From: Levilactobacillus lanxiensis
GTDB lineage: Bacteria > Bacillota > Bacilli > Lactobacillales > Lactobacillaceae
Direction of reading: 5' to 3'
DNA length: 64,000 bases
Assembly (NCBI RefSeq): GCF_016861655.1
Contig: NZ_BOLN01000002.1
Coordinates: 62,001 to 126,000 of the forward strand
Part shown: one piece after another, positions 9,071 through 17,653 of the stretch
Position numbering within the stretch: the first letter of the stretch is position 1
Layout: each line of letters begins with the position of its first letter
Position numbers and translations under genes: made by a program
The notes under the pieces: generated by a model
Database searches by the model: none
What the model was told of the DNA's origin: nothing
The model's input: the letters and a program-made list of their open reading frames with translations, nothing else

Positions 9071-9982
9071 ATGAAACAAGGCACCACGATTATCACCTTA
9101 GACAACGGTTACCACCTTTGGACCAACACCCAAGGCACTGGTGACATCCACCTGCTCGCCTTACACGGTGGCCCTGGTGGCAACCATGAATACTGGGAAG
9201 ACACTGCCAAGCAATTAGCCGCTCAAGGCCTGAACGTTCAGGTCCACATGTACGACCAATTGGGTTCTTGGTACTCCGATCAACCCGACTATAGCGACCC
9301 CGAAACGGCTAAGAAGTATCTGACCTACGATTACTTCTTGGATGAAGTTGAAGAAGTTCGGCAAAAGCTGGGCATCGACAAGTTCTACCTGATTGGCCAA
9401 TCATGGGGTGGCGCCTTGGTTCAAATGTACGCTGCTAAGTATGGCCAACATTTAAAGGGCGCCATCATTTCCTCCATGGTTGATAACATCGACGAATACG
9501 TTGAAAGCATCAACCATATCCGGGAAACAGTTTTGACGGCTGACCAAGTGGCCTACATGAAGCAAGTTGAAAAAGATGGGAACTACGACGACGCCAAGTA
9601 CCAAAGCTACGTCGACATCTTAAACGACGGCTACGTGGACCGCAAGAAGCCCGCTGCCATTTCTCACCTGATCAGCACCATGGCAACCGACGTTTACGGT
9701 GCCTTCCAAGGTGACAACGAATTTGTCATTAAGGGTAAGCTGAAGGAATGGAACTTCCGTGAACATTTGAAGGAAATCAAGGTCCCAACCCTGTTGACCT
9801 TTGGAGAACACGAAACCATGCCAATTGCCACGGGTAAGAAGATGGCGGAACTCATCCCCCACTCTCGCTTCGTGACAACGCCTGAAGGTGGCCATCACCA
9901 CATGATCGACAACGCACCCGTTTACTACGATCACTTGGCAACGTTCATCCGCGACGTGGAATCCGATAACTTTAACGCTTAA
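9071..9982 (+). CDS. pepI: Proline iminopeptidase
   Basis: A 303-residue alpha/beta hydrolase of family S33 that releases N-terminal proline from short peptides, complementing PepX. The oxyanion segment LHGGPGG is at about residue 32 and the nucleophile elbow GQSWGG puts the Ser at about residue 111. The catalytic Asp/His lie toward the C-terminus, the His in EGGHHHM. ATG 9071 follows GGGGGAA. The gene stands alone and ends in its own terminator. Confidence 0.95.
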   Translation: MKQGTTIITLDNGYHLWTNTQGTGDIHLLALHGGPGGNHEYWEDTAKQLAAQGLNVQVHMYDQLGSWYSDQPDYSDPETAKKYLTYDYFLDEVEEVRQKLGIDKFYLIGQSWGGALVQMYAAKYGQHLKGAIISSMVDNIDEYVESINHIRETVLTADQVAYMKQVEKDGNYDDAKYQSYVDILNDGYVDRKKPAAISHLISTMATDVYGAFQGDNEFVIKGKLKEWNFREHLKEIKVPTLLTFGEHETMPIATGKKMAELIPHSRFVTTPEGGHHHMIDNAPVYYDHLATFIRDVESDNFNA

Positions 9983-9989
9983 GTTTGAT

Positions 9990-10029
9990 AAAAAAATCCC
10001 GCTCTAATCACTGATTAGGCGGGATTTTT
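9990..10029. terminator. Terminator after pepI
   Basis: AAAATCCCGC...GCGGGATTTTT hairpin 8 bp after the pepI stop. The A-tract on the other side lets it also serve the convergent L,D-transpeptidase gene. Confidence 0.85.
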
Positions 10030-10100
10030 GTGTGCGACGACAAAAAAGCAGTGACCAGTCATTTCTGACGAGTCACTGCTCTGAAATATATTGTTTGTGC

Positions 10101-10697
10101 TTAGTGGATAACAACTTTCATCCCGTAAGGCACGTGATTGTAGACCCATTTGGCATCGGCCACGGACAGGCGGACACATCCGTGTGAAGCGGCGGTCTTA
10201 CCTAACTCCTCGGCTTCACTCTTGATGTAATTGCCGTTCTGGTCGGTTGGCACACTGTGGAACAAGTAGATGCCGTGGTCCTTCCAGGAGACCCAGTACT
10301 TGGCTCCTTCACCAGAACTCTGGTTAAAGAAGAACTTCCCCCGTTCCCCCTGAATGGCGTACGTGCCGTGTGGCGTCTTGTTTTCCTTGCCCGTCCCGGT
10401 TGAGCAATACATGGTGTAAAGCACCCGGTTATTGCCGTCGCGAATGTACACCCGTTGCCGACTGGTATTCACGTCCAGCCACGCGTTGGGATGTTTATCT
10501 AAATTGGGATAAGGCTTGCTTTCCGACGGCTTACGCCAATTAATGGTATCGGCCTTGGCCGTCTTCTTTGCCGTCGTCTGGGTCGTCTGCTGACTCGGGT
10601 GCGAAGTCGCGGTCATCTTCTGAAAGACCCGGTTGACCCCAAGTGCCGCAACGATGATCAGCGCGACAACCACGAGTAACTGTCTAAAACGTCTCAT
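10101..10697 (-). CDS. L,D-transpeptidase (YkuD domain)
   Basis: A 198-residue protein with an N-terminal membrane anchor (residues about 6-24), a Lys/Thr-rich linker and a C-terminal YkuD domain. The signature His (FHSVP) and SHGCVRL with the catalytic Cys lie at about residues 146 and 172. Such enzymes make 3-3 peptidoglycan cross-links or attach proteins to the wall, outside the membrane. It appears monocistronic, convergent with pepI. Confidence 0.92.
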   Translation of the reverse strand: MRRFRQLLVVVALIIVAALGVNRVFQKMTATSHPSQQTTQTTAKKTAKADTINWRKPSESKPYPNLDKHPNAWLDVNTSRQRVYIRDGNNRVLYTMYCSTGTGKENKTPHGTYAIQGERGKFFFNQSSGEGAKYWVSWKDHGIYLFHSVPTDQNGNYIKSEAEELGKTAASHGCVRLSVADAKWVYNHVPYGMKVVIH

Positions 10698-10796
10698 ACT
10701 CTGCCGTCCTTTTCGAATTTTTCCTAACTACGACTACTGTAACGGATTTTTCAGAAAAAAGGAACGCCTTTTACCAAAACGTAATCTACATGCAAC

Positions 10797-12350
10797 TTAG
10801 TTTGCAGAATTCTTTAAACTCAGCTTCTCCACGTTCAAAATCTTGTCGACGAGCCCGGTGTAAAAACTGGCCTCATGGCTGACGATGATTGCATTGCCTT
10901 GGAAGTTCAAGATGGCTTGCTTCAAGGCTTGCTTGGTCTCGTCATCCAAATGGTTCGTGGGTTCGTCCATAATCAGGAAGTTAGCGGGTTCAAATTCCAT
11001 CAAGGCCAGCTTGACCTTGGTTTGTTCCCCACCAGATAGCTCACCGATGGGCTTCATCGCGTTAGCGGAGTCCAGCCCACACTTGGACAGCTTGGTCCGG
11101 ATGGCCTTTTGTGGCAGCTTTTCGTACTTGGCTTGGATGATCTGTAACGGCGTCTGTTGGTCGTTGTCCCAGACCAGGTCCTGGCTGAAGTAGCTGATAC
11201 GGGCGGATGGTGAGAAATGAGCCTCGCCACCCTTGGCCTTGATGATGCCCAGAATCGACTTGATCAGAGTGGACTTCCCGACCCCGTTAAACCCAGTCAA
11301 CCCAACCTTTTGGTCAGTCGTGACGGAGAACGTGACGGGCTTTAACAGTGGCCGGTCGTAACCGACGGACAGTTGGTCCACCACCAGCGCGTTTTGCGAC
11401 CCGGTTTCCTGGTAAGGGAAATCAAAGTGGGCTTGCACATTGGTCGAAGGTGGATCGACCCGGTCCAACCGGTTAAGCATCTTTTCCCGTGACTTGGCCA
11501 TGGTCGACTTGGACCCCGCCTTGTTCTTACGGATAAAGCGTTCGGCCTTTTCGATAACGACCTGTTGCTTGTCAAATTCCCGTTGTTGGGCCTTTTCACG
11601 TTCGTCACGCTGGCGCATGGCTTGCTTGAAATTGCCCCGGTACTTGGTGATCTGTCCAAACGCCACGTTAATGATACAGTTCGTCACGTTTTGCAGGAAA
11701 TCGTAATCATGGGACACAATCAAAGCGGCCCCATCAAAGTTGTTCAGGTAGTCTTCCAACCACGCAATGTGGGCAACGTCCAGGTAGTTGGTCGGTTCGT
11801 CCAAGAGAATCACGTCGGGATTTTCCAGCAGTAATTTTGCCAAGATAATCTTTGACCGTTGGCCCCCAGACATCTTCGCCACTTCATGGTCCCGGCCAAT
11901 GTCGTCCAGGCCTAACCCGGAGATGACCCGTTCGATTTCGGTTTCGATGTCGTAGAAGTTTCGCGCATCCAATTCTTCTTGGAGCCGGCCGGCCCGTTCG
12001 AGCAGCTTGTCCTCCATGGTTTCGGCGTATTCCGTGTACAACGCCGTCATCCGGTCGTTCTTTTCGTACAGGTCAGCGTAGGCCGTATGGAGGAAATCAA
12101 TCAGCTGCATACCTTCAGGAATATCTGCGTATTGGTCCAAATAACCGATGTGGGTTTTCTTTTGCCATTTCACAGAGCCCGTCAATGGCAGCTCTTGTTC
12201 CGTAATAATTTTAATCAGTGTGGACTTTCCCACACCATTTTGCCCGACAACACCCATGTGTTCACCCTTGTTTAAGGTGAAGCTGGCGTTCTCGTAAAGT
12301 TTCTTGTCGGCGAAGCTCATGCTCAGGTCGTCGACTTCTAATAATGGCAC
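10797..12350 (-). CDS. ABC-F family ATPase
   Basis: A 517-residue cytoplasmic protein with two ABC modules and no membrane part, of the ABC-F class that acts on ribosomes in translation or antibiotic protection. Walker A sequences GQNGVGKST (about residue 32) and GFNGVGKST (about 355), signatures MSGGQRSK and LSGGEQTK, and DEPTN in both halves. The charged inter-domain linker at about 235-290 is typical. I use GTG 12350 (VPLLEVDDLSM) because it has a GGGAAGGG site; an upstream GTG at 12377 lacks spacing. TTGACG and TAAATT around 12425-12460 form a candidate minus-strand promoter. Confidence 0.93.
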   Translation of the reverse strand: MPLLEVDDLSMSFADKKLYENASFTLNKGEHMGVVGQNGVGKSTLIKIITEQELPLTGSVKWQKKTHIGYLDQYADIPEGMQLIDFLHTAYADLYEKNDRMTALYTEYAETMEDKLLERAGRLQEELDARNFYDIETEIERVISGLGLDDIGRDHEVAKMSGGQRSKIILAKLLLENPDVILLDEPTNYLDVAHIAWLEDYLNNFDGAALIVSHDYDFLQNVTNCIINVAFGQITKYRGNFKQAMRQRDEREKAQQREFDKQQVVIEKAERFIRKNKAGSKSTMAKSREKMLNRLDRVDPPSTNVQAHFDFPYQETGSQNALVVDQLSVGYDRPLLKPVTFSVTTDQKVGLTGFNGVGKSTLIKSILGIIKAKGGEAHFSPSARISYFSQDLVWDNDQQTPLQIIQAKYEKLPQKAIRTKLSKCGLDSANAMKPIGELSGGEQTKVKLALMEFEPANFLIMDEPTNHLDDETKQALKQAILNFQGNAIIVSHEASFYTGLVDKILNVEKLSLKNSAN

Positions 12351-12556
12351 TTGTAGTCCCTTCCCTTCTTCTCTCACGCAGAAAAGGCCCCGACAACGTC
12401 AAGGCCGTATCGTAAACATATATTAGGTAGTAATTTACCACGAAACGCCCGGGTTCGTCAACTTCCCCACCTGGGATTGCCCCCGCATTCTATGCTATAA
12501 TAGGTGAAATTCACCCGAATTGGCGTGGGGTCTAACTCGTAAATTGGTCGAGGCGG

Positions 12557-12740
12557 ACCGTTCCCGACGGCGGGTTCAAACTGCCCTGCTGTGGGGCCGG
12601 TTCCAGCCTGTGAACCGGGCTTCCACCTCAACTTTGAGCCAAAGTTCGGTCTCAAAGATTGTCCCATGCTCTAAATAGAGAAAAACACTCTATTAAGACC
12701 ATCGACACAGCTGGTCAATTTGACCCGCCTCTGGTCACTG
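12557..12740 (-). repeat. SIR copy 8, subtype A
   Basis: The minus strand reads GTGACCAGAGGCG, GTGTCGATGG, a CTTAATAGAG/CTCTATT stem, CTTTGAGACCG/GGCTCAAAG, GGAAGCCCGG...GGCTGGAACC and CCCCACAGCAGG. The right end faces the ABC-F gene start. Confidence 0.85.
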
Positions 12741-12962
12741 ACTGTGGTTGAATTCACGTGATGTTTGCTAGGCCAATTCTGGTGACTGCTGTGTGGTTAA
12801 CGCCAACACGCAATTGCTGGCTGACATCCCAGTTAACCAACCCGCTGGATGAGCGGACGATTGCTTTTCCCATTCACAGGCTTGTTGCCAAATACATCCA
12901 CAGGAGTGTCACCCAATCAGGCAGTTGCTTTTATGGTGACGCGCTTCGTTGCCAGTCACATC
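12741..12962. other. Intergenic spacer between back-to-back repeats
   Basis: No gene, hairpin or promoter could be supported here. It separates SIR copies 8 (-) and 9 (+), whose left ends face each other. Confidence 0.4.
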
Positions 12963-13150
12963 TATGTAAGCCGCAGGGCGGGTGAAAATAAGCTCAGCCG
13001 TGGGAGTGGCCTTAGCGGTTTACCGCTTAGACCACTGCTATCTTTGAGACGTGACTTTCGGCTCAAAGTAAGTCCGGAGACCGCCCTTCGGCTCCGGGCG
13101 GCGCCCACAGCGTCACGGCTTATTTTCACCCGCCCAGAGGCGAAAGCAAA
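12963..13150 (+). repeat. SIR copy 9, subtype B
   Basis: Arms GCAGGGCGGGTGAAAATAAGC and the complement near 13115-13140. The core has a GTGGCCTTAGCGG hairpin, CTTTGAGACG/GGCTCAAAG, TCCGGAGACCGCC/GGCTCCGGG and GCCCACAGCG. The right end faces the VOC gene. Confidence 0.88.
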
Positions 13151-13210
13151 CACCTATCTCCGCACCAAACACAAAACCAATCATAAAAACCAAAAAAGGA
13201 CTGACTCTGA

Positions 13211-13594
13211 ATGAATATCCGTAACATTGATCACATCACCTTAACCGTTAGCGACGAGGAACGTTCCGTTCGCTGGTACCACGAAGTCTTTGACCTGCCT
13301 ATCATTGAATTTGACAATGGTCGACGCGGCGTTAAACTTGGCAAACAAAAAATCAATTTCCAACAGAGCGATGCCCCTCATTTGCCAGTCGCTAAGCATC
13401 CCCTGGCCGGAAGCGCCGACTTCGCCATCATTGCGACCGACCCGCTGGCCAACATCCTCTCACACCTGACCAACTACGCCGTTGAAATTGTCGACGGCCC
13501 GCTCCCCAAGGAAGGCGCCCTGGGCCCCATGACCTCGGTCTACGTCCGCGACCCTGACGAAAACTTGATTGAAATCGGCAAGTACGACAAGTAG
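13211..13594 (+). CDS. VOC-superfamily (glyoxalase-like) protein
   Basis: A 127-residue single-domain protein of the vicinal-oxygen-chelate fold. His at HITLTV (about residue 8) and Glu at LIEIG (about 121) occupy usual metal-ligand positions, and RDPDENLIEI is the common family ending. It could be a lactoylglutathione-lyase-like or dioxygenase-like enzyme; the substrate is unknown. The CPBP protease gene follows after 16 bp, probably in the same transcript. Confidence 0.82.
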   Translation: MNIRNIDHITLTVSDEERSVRWYHEVFDLPIIEFDNGRRGVKLGKQKINFQQSDAPHLPVAKHPLAGSADFAIIATDPLANILSHLTNYAVEIVDGPLPKEGALGPMTSVYVRDPDENLIEIGKYDK

Positions 13595-13610
13595 GAGGTC
13601 CCCGTAGTTC

Positions 13611-14312
13611 ATGAACAAATTAAATCAACTCCTGACGGCCGCTGGCAGTTGGCTGATTCGCAGTCTAAAATGGATTGGCTTTCTCGTGATTTACCTGGCC
13701 GATTCGCTCATTCTGCAGGCGGCCACCAGCAAGGCCAGTCATCCCCAGGTGGCAACGCGCTTGATTGGCATCATGCTGATCTACTCGGCGTTCCTTCTGG
13801 CCTTTCTGACCTGGCGCTACTGGCAACAGCTAAAGAAAAATAACCCCCGCCACATCGGCAAGACGCCGTTCACGGCCAAACGCTCGTGGCAATTGGCTGG
13901 CCTCTTTCTCCTGATGCTGGTCATTCAGTTCGGCTGGACCTTCCTGATCAACAGCCACGTCTTGAGTAGTCCCGCCAACCAAACGGCGCTCAACACGCAG
14001 ATCCTGCAGTTACCATTCTGGAACTTGGCCTACGCGATTCTGTTAGCCCCATTCGTCGAAGAAATGATTTTCCGTGGTATCTTTTTAAACTACTTCTTCC
14101 GCGAAAATTCCCGGGTGATGAACTTTCTTGGCGTCTTCATGTCCGGTCTGATTTTTGGCATGATGCACGTCATGAGCTTCTCGTTCACGCTCCTCATGTA
14201 CTCGGCCTTAGGTTGGGTGCTGGGCTACACGTACCTGAAATTCCGCGACTTGCGCTACAACGTGACGTTGCACTTCTTAAATAATGCGTTGTCGTTGTTG
14301 TCATTTATTTAA
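13611..14312 (+). CDS. CPBP-family intramembrane metalloprotease
   Basis: A 233-residue membrane protein of the CAAX-protease/bacteriocin-processing (Abi) family. The active-site motifs are EEMIFRG at about residue 151, FGMMHV at about 184 and HFLNN near the C-terminus, all in transmembrane helices. Relatives handle bacteriocin self-immunity or protein maturation; no bacteriocin genes are adjacent. ATG 13611 has a TAGGAGG site. Confidence 0.88.
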   Translation: MNKLNQLLTAAGSWLIRSLKWIGFLVIYLADSLILQAATSKASHPQVATRLIGIMLIYSAFLLAFLTWRYWQQLKKNNPRHIGKTPFTAKRSWQLAGLFLLMLVIQFGWTFLINSHVLSSPANQTALNTQILQLPFWNLAYAILLAPFVEEMIFRGIFLNYFFRENSRVMNFLGVFMSGLIFGMMHVMSFSFTLLMYSALGWVLGYTYLKFRDLRYNVTLHFLNNALSLLSFI

Positions 14313-14326
14313 AACAATTCTATGCG

Positions 14327-14375
14327 AAAAGGCTTCGACTGCACACCCATCTAGGTGTGTCGTCGAAGCCTTTTT
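14327..14375. terminator. Bidirectional terminator between CPBP and HigA genes
   Basis: AAAAGGCTTCGAC...GTCGAAGCCTTTTT with an inner CACACC/GGTGTG extension. It is placed between convergent genes and serves both strands. Confidence 0.9.
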
Positions 14376-14386
14376 AGAAATGTTTC

Positions 14387-14689
14387 TTAATTCATTGAAA
14401 CATCAATTTTGTCAAATTGCACATTCAACGTCCGATGTGTTTTGATGGCAATATCAATTAACGTCTGCGAACTCGCCTTATCAAAGCCCGTCTCAATCCG
14501 AGCAATCGTCGAAGTGGATTTGCCAACCAGCTCGGCAAACTGCTTTTGGGTCAACCCAAGTTCAGCCCGCAGATTCTTAACCCCCATCGCAATTTTCAAG
14601 TTCATTTCTGCGTCAGCCAGCTTCGCATCAAAGTTCGGATCTTCCTGCCGTAAGTCATCAGCATAGTCATCGATTGATTTTAACTTCAT
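14387..14689 (-). CDS. HigA-type antitoxin (XRE domain)
   Basis: A 100-residue protein with a helix-turn-helix at about residues 35-85 (LGLTQKQFAELVGKSTSTIARIE). It overlaps the upstream toxin gene by 4 bp (ATGA), in the reversed toxin-first order typical of HigBA modules. It is expected to bind and neutralise the toxin and repress the operon through the palindrome at 15046-15067. Confidence 0.88.
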   Translation of the reverse strand: MKLKSIDDYADDLRQEDPNFDAKLADAEMNLKIAMGVKNLRAELGLTQKQFAELVGKSTSTIARIETGFDKASSQTLIDIAIKTHRTLNVQFDKIDVSMN

Positions 14690-15039
14690 TTCTGATCATC
14701 TCCATGTTCTAAGTAGAATTTTCTTAACTGCCGGCCTCGACGCTTTTCCCGTTCTGGCGTTCTATCGGTTTTCTTAGTAAATCCATGCGTGATAATAAAC
14801 CCATCTTCATAAGCCTTAAAATAGATAGCTCGTTGAATATTACTGCCAAACTTTGAACGAATTTCATAAAGATTACGCTCCAGCTTTTTAACCCATTGCA
14901 TACGTTTAGCCGTTTCTAGCCCATATTTTTCGATTAGCAAAATGGTTTGTACTAGCTTTTGAGCATCCCCCTTAGGTAAAGCTGCTAAATATTCCGCAAA
15001 CTCCGACTGATCATAGTACTTAAACTTTACACTCCCCAT
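14686..15039 (-). CDS. HigB/RelE-type toxin
   Basis: A 117-residue basic protein of the RelE/HigB (phage-derived Gp49-like) family. The fold-typical segment LERNLYEIRSKFGSNIQRAIY and GFTKKTDRTP near the C-terminus are shared by HigB ribosome-dependent mRNA interferases. A -10-like TATTAT lies only a few bases before ATG 15039 and no ribosome site is visible, so the message may be leaderless. It is followed by its antitoxin gene. Confidence 0.85.
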   Translation of the reverse strand: MGSVKFKYYDQSEFAEYLAALPKGDAQKLVQTILLIEKYGLETAKRMQWVKKLERNLYEIRSKFGSNIQRAIYFKAYEDGFIITHGFTKKTDRTPEREKRRGRQLRKFYLEHGDDQK

Positions 15040-15045
15040 AACTGT

Positions 15046-15067
15046 ATAATAGCATTGATGCTATTAT
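15046..15067. promoter_or_regulatory. HigBA operator palindrome
   Basis: A perfect 22-bp palindrome with arms ATAATAGCAT and ATGCTATTAT and a 2-bp centre. It overlaps the -10 region of the higBA promoter 7 bp from the start codon, as expected for antitoxin autorepression. Confidence 0.75.
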
Positions 15068-15154
15068 TTTACACCCCATTTTCCCTACTCTAAACAAAAC
15101 TGTCTGAATCATCAGCATACCATCTCCCTGTATTTGTAAAAGCGAACGTCCGTT

Positions 15155-15335
15155 TTAATAAAAAGCCGCTGTCAATAACTCCCCTACACCAGGAAAAGTT
15201 ATCAACAGCGGCCTTACTTATACACCGAGTTACGCACCCCTTGGGGGATAACTCGTTATTTTTAAGAATCATTCACGTAGAAAATCGTTTGGAACGGTGG
15301 ATAACTCCTAAAATCTGCCCAAGTTATCCACTATC
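15155..15335 (-). other. Three-hairpin locus sharing GTTATC motifs, candidate small RNA
   Basis: Three consecutive inverted repeats each built from AGTTATC-like arms: 15164-15213 (GCCGCTGT...ACAGCGGC), 15225-15255 (CGAGTTA...TAACTCG) and 15298-15330 (GGATAACT...AGTTATCC). On the minus strand the first ends in TTTTTATT; on the plus strand the second ends in TTATTTTT. Several copies resemble DnaA boxes (TTATCCAC, TTATCAACA). No ORF is convincing here. Confidence 0.4.
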
Positions 15336-15378
15336 ACCATCTGTTAAGCACAGTTCCCTTGTCACGTGAACATCGTCC

Positions 15379-15661
15379 TAGCCAATTGAAGCCCACTAAA
15401 CAGCAGCTGGCTGGTGTCGTCCGTGTAGTCGAAATAATCATAACCACATGCGGCGGTCGTTGTCAGCGACCAGAGGCAACTTTGCGGACGCAGCTGTGTC
15501 GATGGCGTTGGCTGAGGTTCTTTCTCAGCCTACACCATGGGACGACCTTGGAAACTCGCGCTTCTCAGCGAGGTTTCAAGGCGAGACGGAGGACCGCTCC
15601 ACAGGCCGCAGTCAGTCCCCACAGCAGCGGTAGCGAAGATTGCCGCCGGGAGCGCTGGCCT
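15379..15661 (+). repeat. SIR copy 10, subtype A, in tandem duplication
   Basis: The first unit of a roughly 283-bp direct tandem repeat. The core has GCGACCAGAGGC, GTGTCGATGGCGTTGGCTG, CTTGGAAACTCGC/GAGGTTTCAAGG, GAGGACCGC/GGCCGCAGTC and CCCCACAGCAGCGG. The right end points toward the ABC ATPase gene. Confidence 0.88.
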
Positions 15662-15944
15662 CCACCAATCGAAGCCCACTAAACAGCAGCTAACTGGCGT
15701 CGTCCGTGTAGTCGAAATAATCACAACCACGTGCAGCGGCCGTTGTCAGCGACCAGAGGCAACTTTGCGGACGCAGCTGTGTCGATGGCGTTGGTCGAGG
15801 TTCTTTCTCGACCTACACCATGGGACGACCTTGGAAACTCGCGGTTTTGGCGAGGTTTCAAGGCGAGACGGAGGACCGCCTCTCAGGCCGCAGTCGGTCC
15901 CCACAGCAGCGGTAGCGAAGATTGCCGTCGGGAGCGCTGACAAG
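15662..15944 (+). repeat. SIR copy 11, subtype A, second tandem unit
   Basis: Near-identical to copy 10, including about 65 bp of left flank (CGAAGCCCACTAAACAGCAG). Differences in the second stem (GGTCGAGG/CTCGACC versus GGCTGAGG/CTCAGCC) keep pairing, which supports structure. The right end is 20 bp from the ATPase stop codon. Confidence 0.88.
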
Positions 15945-15964
15945 GCGCTGGCACGGACCGCCAG

Positions 15965-16738
15965 CTAGTCGGCGAAGAGGGACATGAGCTCCTCCTGCCG
16001 CAGCCCGTCCTTAGCCGCCCCGCGAACATCCAGCTTGATCTGCCCATCCTGGACCATGACCAACCGATTGCCATAGGTCAAGGCGTCACTCATTTTATGG
16101 GTGATCATCATCGTGGTCAAGTGGTTGGTTTCAACAATCGTTTGGGTCAGGTCCATCACCTTTTTACTAGTCTGGGGATCCAGGGCCGCCGTGTGTTCGT
16201 CTAGCAACAGTAAATCTGGGTGACTCAACGTGGCCATCAACAGCGACAGCGCTTGCCGTTGCCCACCCGATAAGTATTTGACCTGCGTCGTCAAGCGGTC
16301 CTCGAGTCCCATATTCAGGGACTGTAACAGCTCGCGATACGTGGCTTCTTGACTGGCCTTGCGATACCGACCGAGACTCATACTGCCGGTGTGTTGTTGC
16401 GCCAGCGTCAGGTTCTGGGCCACGCTCAGTTCCCCCGCCGTGCCCAACTTGGGGTCCTGGAAAACCCGTGACAGCCATTTAGCCCGGTACGCCACGGATT
16501 TCTTAGTCACGTTGTGGCCGGCCAGGGTCAACTCCCCGGCATCGGCAGGTAACGTTCCGGCAATCGTGTTGAGCAGCGTCGACTTCCCTGCCCCGTTGTT
16601 CCCGATGACAGCGACGAAATCGCCCGGTTCAATCGTCAGGCTGACATTTTTCAGGACGTGACGTTCATTTGCTGTCCCGGGAAAGAAGACCTTCTGGAGA
16701 TGCTTGACGGTTAAGACTGCTGGTTGATTCTGCTTCAT
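15965..16738 (-). CDS. ABC transporter ATPase, TrpZ-type (Phe-leader operon)
   Basis: A 257-residue ATP-binding subunit with Walker A GNNGAGKST at about residue 42, signature LSGGQRQAL at about 147 and Walker B LLLLDEHTAALD. The D-H variation (DEHTA) is shared with the paralogue at 23329. It is the third gene of the substrate-binding protein/permease/ATPase operon. The start is ATG 16738 with GGAG nine bases upstream; the upstream in-frame TTG has no site. It overlaps the permease gene by 74 nt in another frame. Confidence 0.9.
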   Translation of the reverse strand: MKQNQPAVLTVKHLQKVFFPGTANERHVLKNVSLTIEPGDFVAVIGNNGAGKSTLLNTIAGTLPADAGELTLAGHNVTKKSVAYRAKWLSRVFQDPKLGTAGELSVAQNLTLAQQHTGSMSLGRYRKASQEATYRELLQSLNMGLEDRLTTQVKYLSGGQRQALSLLMATLSHPDLLLLDEHTAALDPQTSKKVMDLTQTIVETNHLTTMMITHKMSDALTYGNRLVMVQDGQIKLDVRGAAKDGLRQEELMSLFAD

Positions 16739-17636
16739 GTTCATCGGCTCCAATCTGTTTGAGGTAACGTTTCAACTGTTGACGCGTCCGGTACTTGGTC
16801 CGCAGGATGGGCAGGCAAATGACCACGACCAAGATGCCTGCGGAGAGAATTTTCAAATCGTCGACCGGGAAGCCCAGGCCCATCGCGACCGTTAAGAGGA
16901 ACCGGTAGATGATGGCGCCGAGGACCATGCCCGTCAAACGGACCCACATCTGCCGCCCGTGGAGGAAGATTTCCCCCACCAGAACGGACGCCAGGCCAAT
17001 CACGATGGTCCCGATTCCCATGCCAATGTCGGCATAGCCGTTGCTCTGGGCGATCAGGGCCCCGGACAATGCGATGCAGCCGTTGGAGACCATGTAACCC
17101 AGAATCACCATCCGGTCGGTGTAAATGCCGTTGGCCGCACTCATGGCGGGATTATCCCCGGTCGCCATCAGTGATAGGCCCAGCCGCGTCTTGAAGAGCC
17201 AAATGAGCACGGCAATCACGACACCGGTCACGACCGCCCCAACGATAATCGTCTGCAGGTCGACCGACCACGTGGCTGGCAGATAGTTGGTCAACACTTT
17301 TTGATTTAACAACGGCACGTTCGACTTGCCCATCACGTGCATGTTCACGGAGTACAGGCCGGTCATGGTTAAAATCCCAGCGAGCAGGGATGGCATGTGG
17401 AGCTTGGTGTCGAGCACCCCGGTGACCCAACCGGCCACACAGCCGGCGAGGAAGCCCAGTAAGCTAGCGACCACGGCGGATTGCCCGCTGATCATGGCGC
17501 TAACGGTCACGGCGGCCCCCAGTGGGAAGCTGCCTTCCGTGGTTAAATCGGGGATATCGAGAATCCGGAACGTTAAGAACACCCCGATAACGAGTGGTGC
17601 CCACAATAGTCCCTGTCCAATACTGGTGATTAACAT
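16665..17636 (-). CDS. ABC transporter permease, TrpY-type (Phe-leader operon)
   Basis: A 323-residue permease with about 8-9 hydrophobic helices, of the LivH/TrpY branched family (FLTFRILDIPDLTTEGSFPLG near the N-terminus). It has a charged tail of about 40 residues (from about KYRTRQQLKRYL) absent from the paralogue at 22437. That tail is encoded by the stretch overlapping the ATPase gene, suggesting a late 3' extension. Ribosome site AAAGGGG. Located 17 bp after the binding-protein gene. Confidence 0.9.
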   Translation of the reverse strand: MLITSIGQGLLWAPLVIGVFLTFRILDIPDLTTEGSFPLGAAVTVSAMISGQSAVVASLLGFLAGCVAGWVTGVLDTKLHMPSLLAGILTMTGLYSVNMHVMGKSNVPLLNQKVLTNYLPATWSVDLQTIIVGAVVTGVVIAVLIWLFKTRLGLSLMATGDNPAMSAANGIYTDRMVILGYMVSNGCIALSGALIAQSNGYADIGMGIGTIVIGLASVLVGEIFLHGRQMWVRLTGMVLGAIIYRFLLTVAMGLGFPVDDLKILSAGILVVVICLPILRTKYRTRQQLKRYLKQIGADEHEAESTSSLNRQASPEGLLSRDSK

Positions 17637-17653
17637 AACTGGTTGCCCCTTTC

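Noticed and set aside
15359-15968. Overlapping ORFs within SIR copies 10 and 11
   Set aside because: They arise from the GC-rich repeat; similar peptides appear in several frames and copies without ribosome sites.
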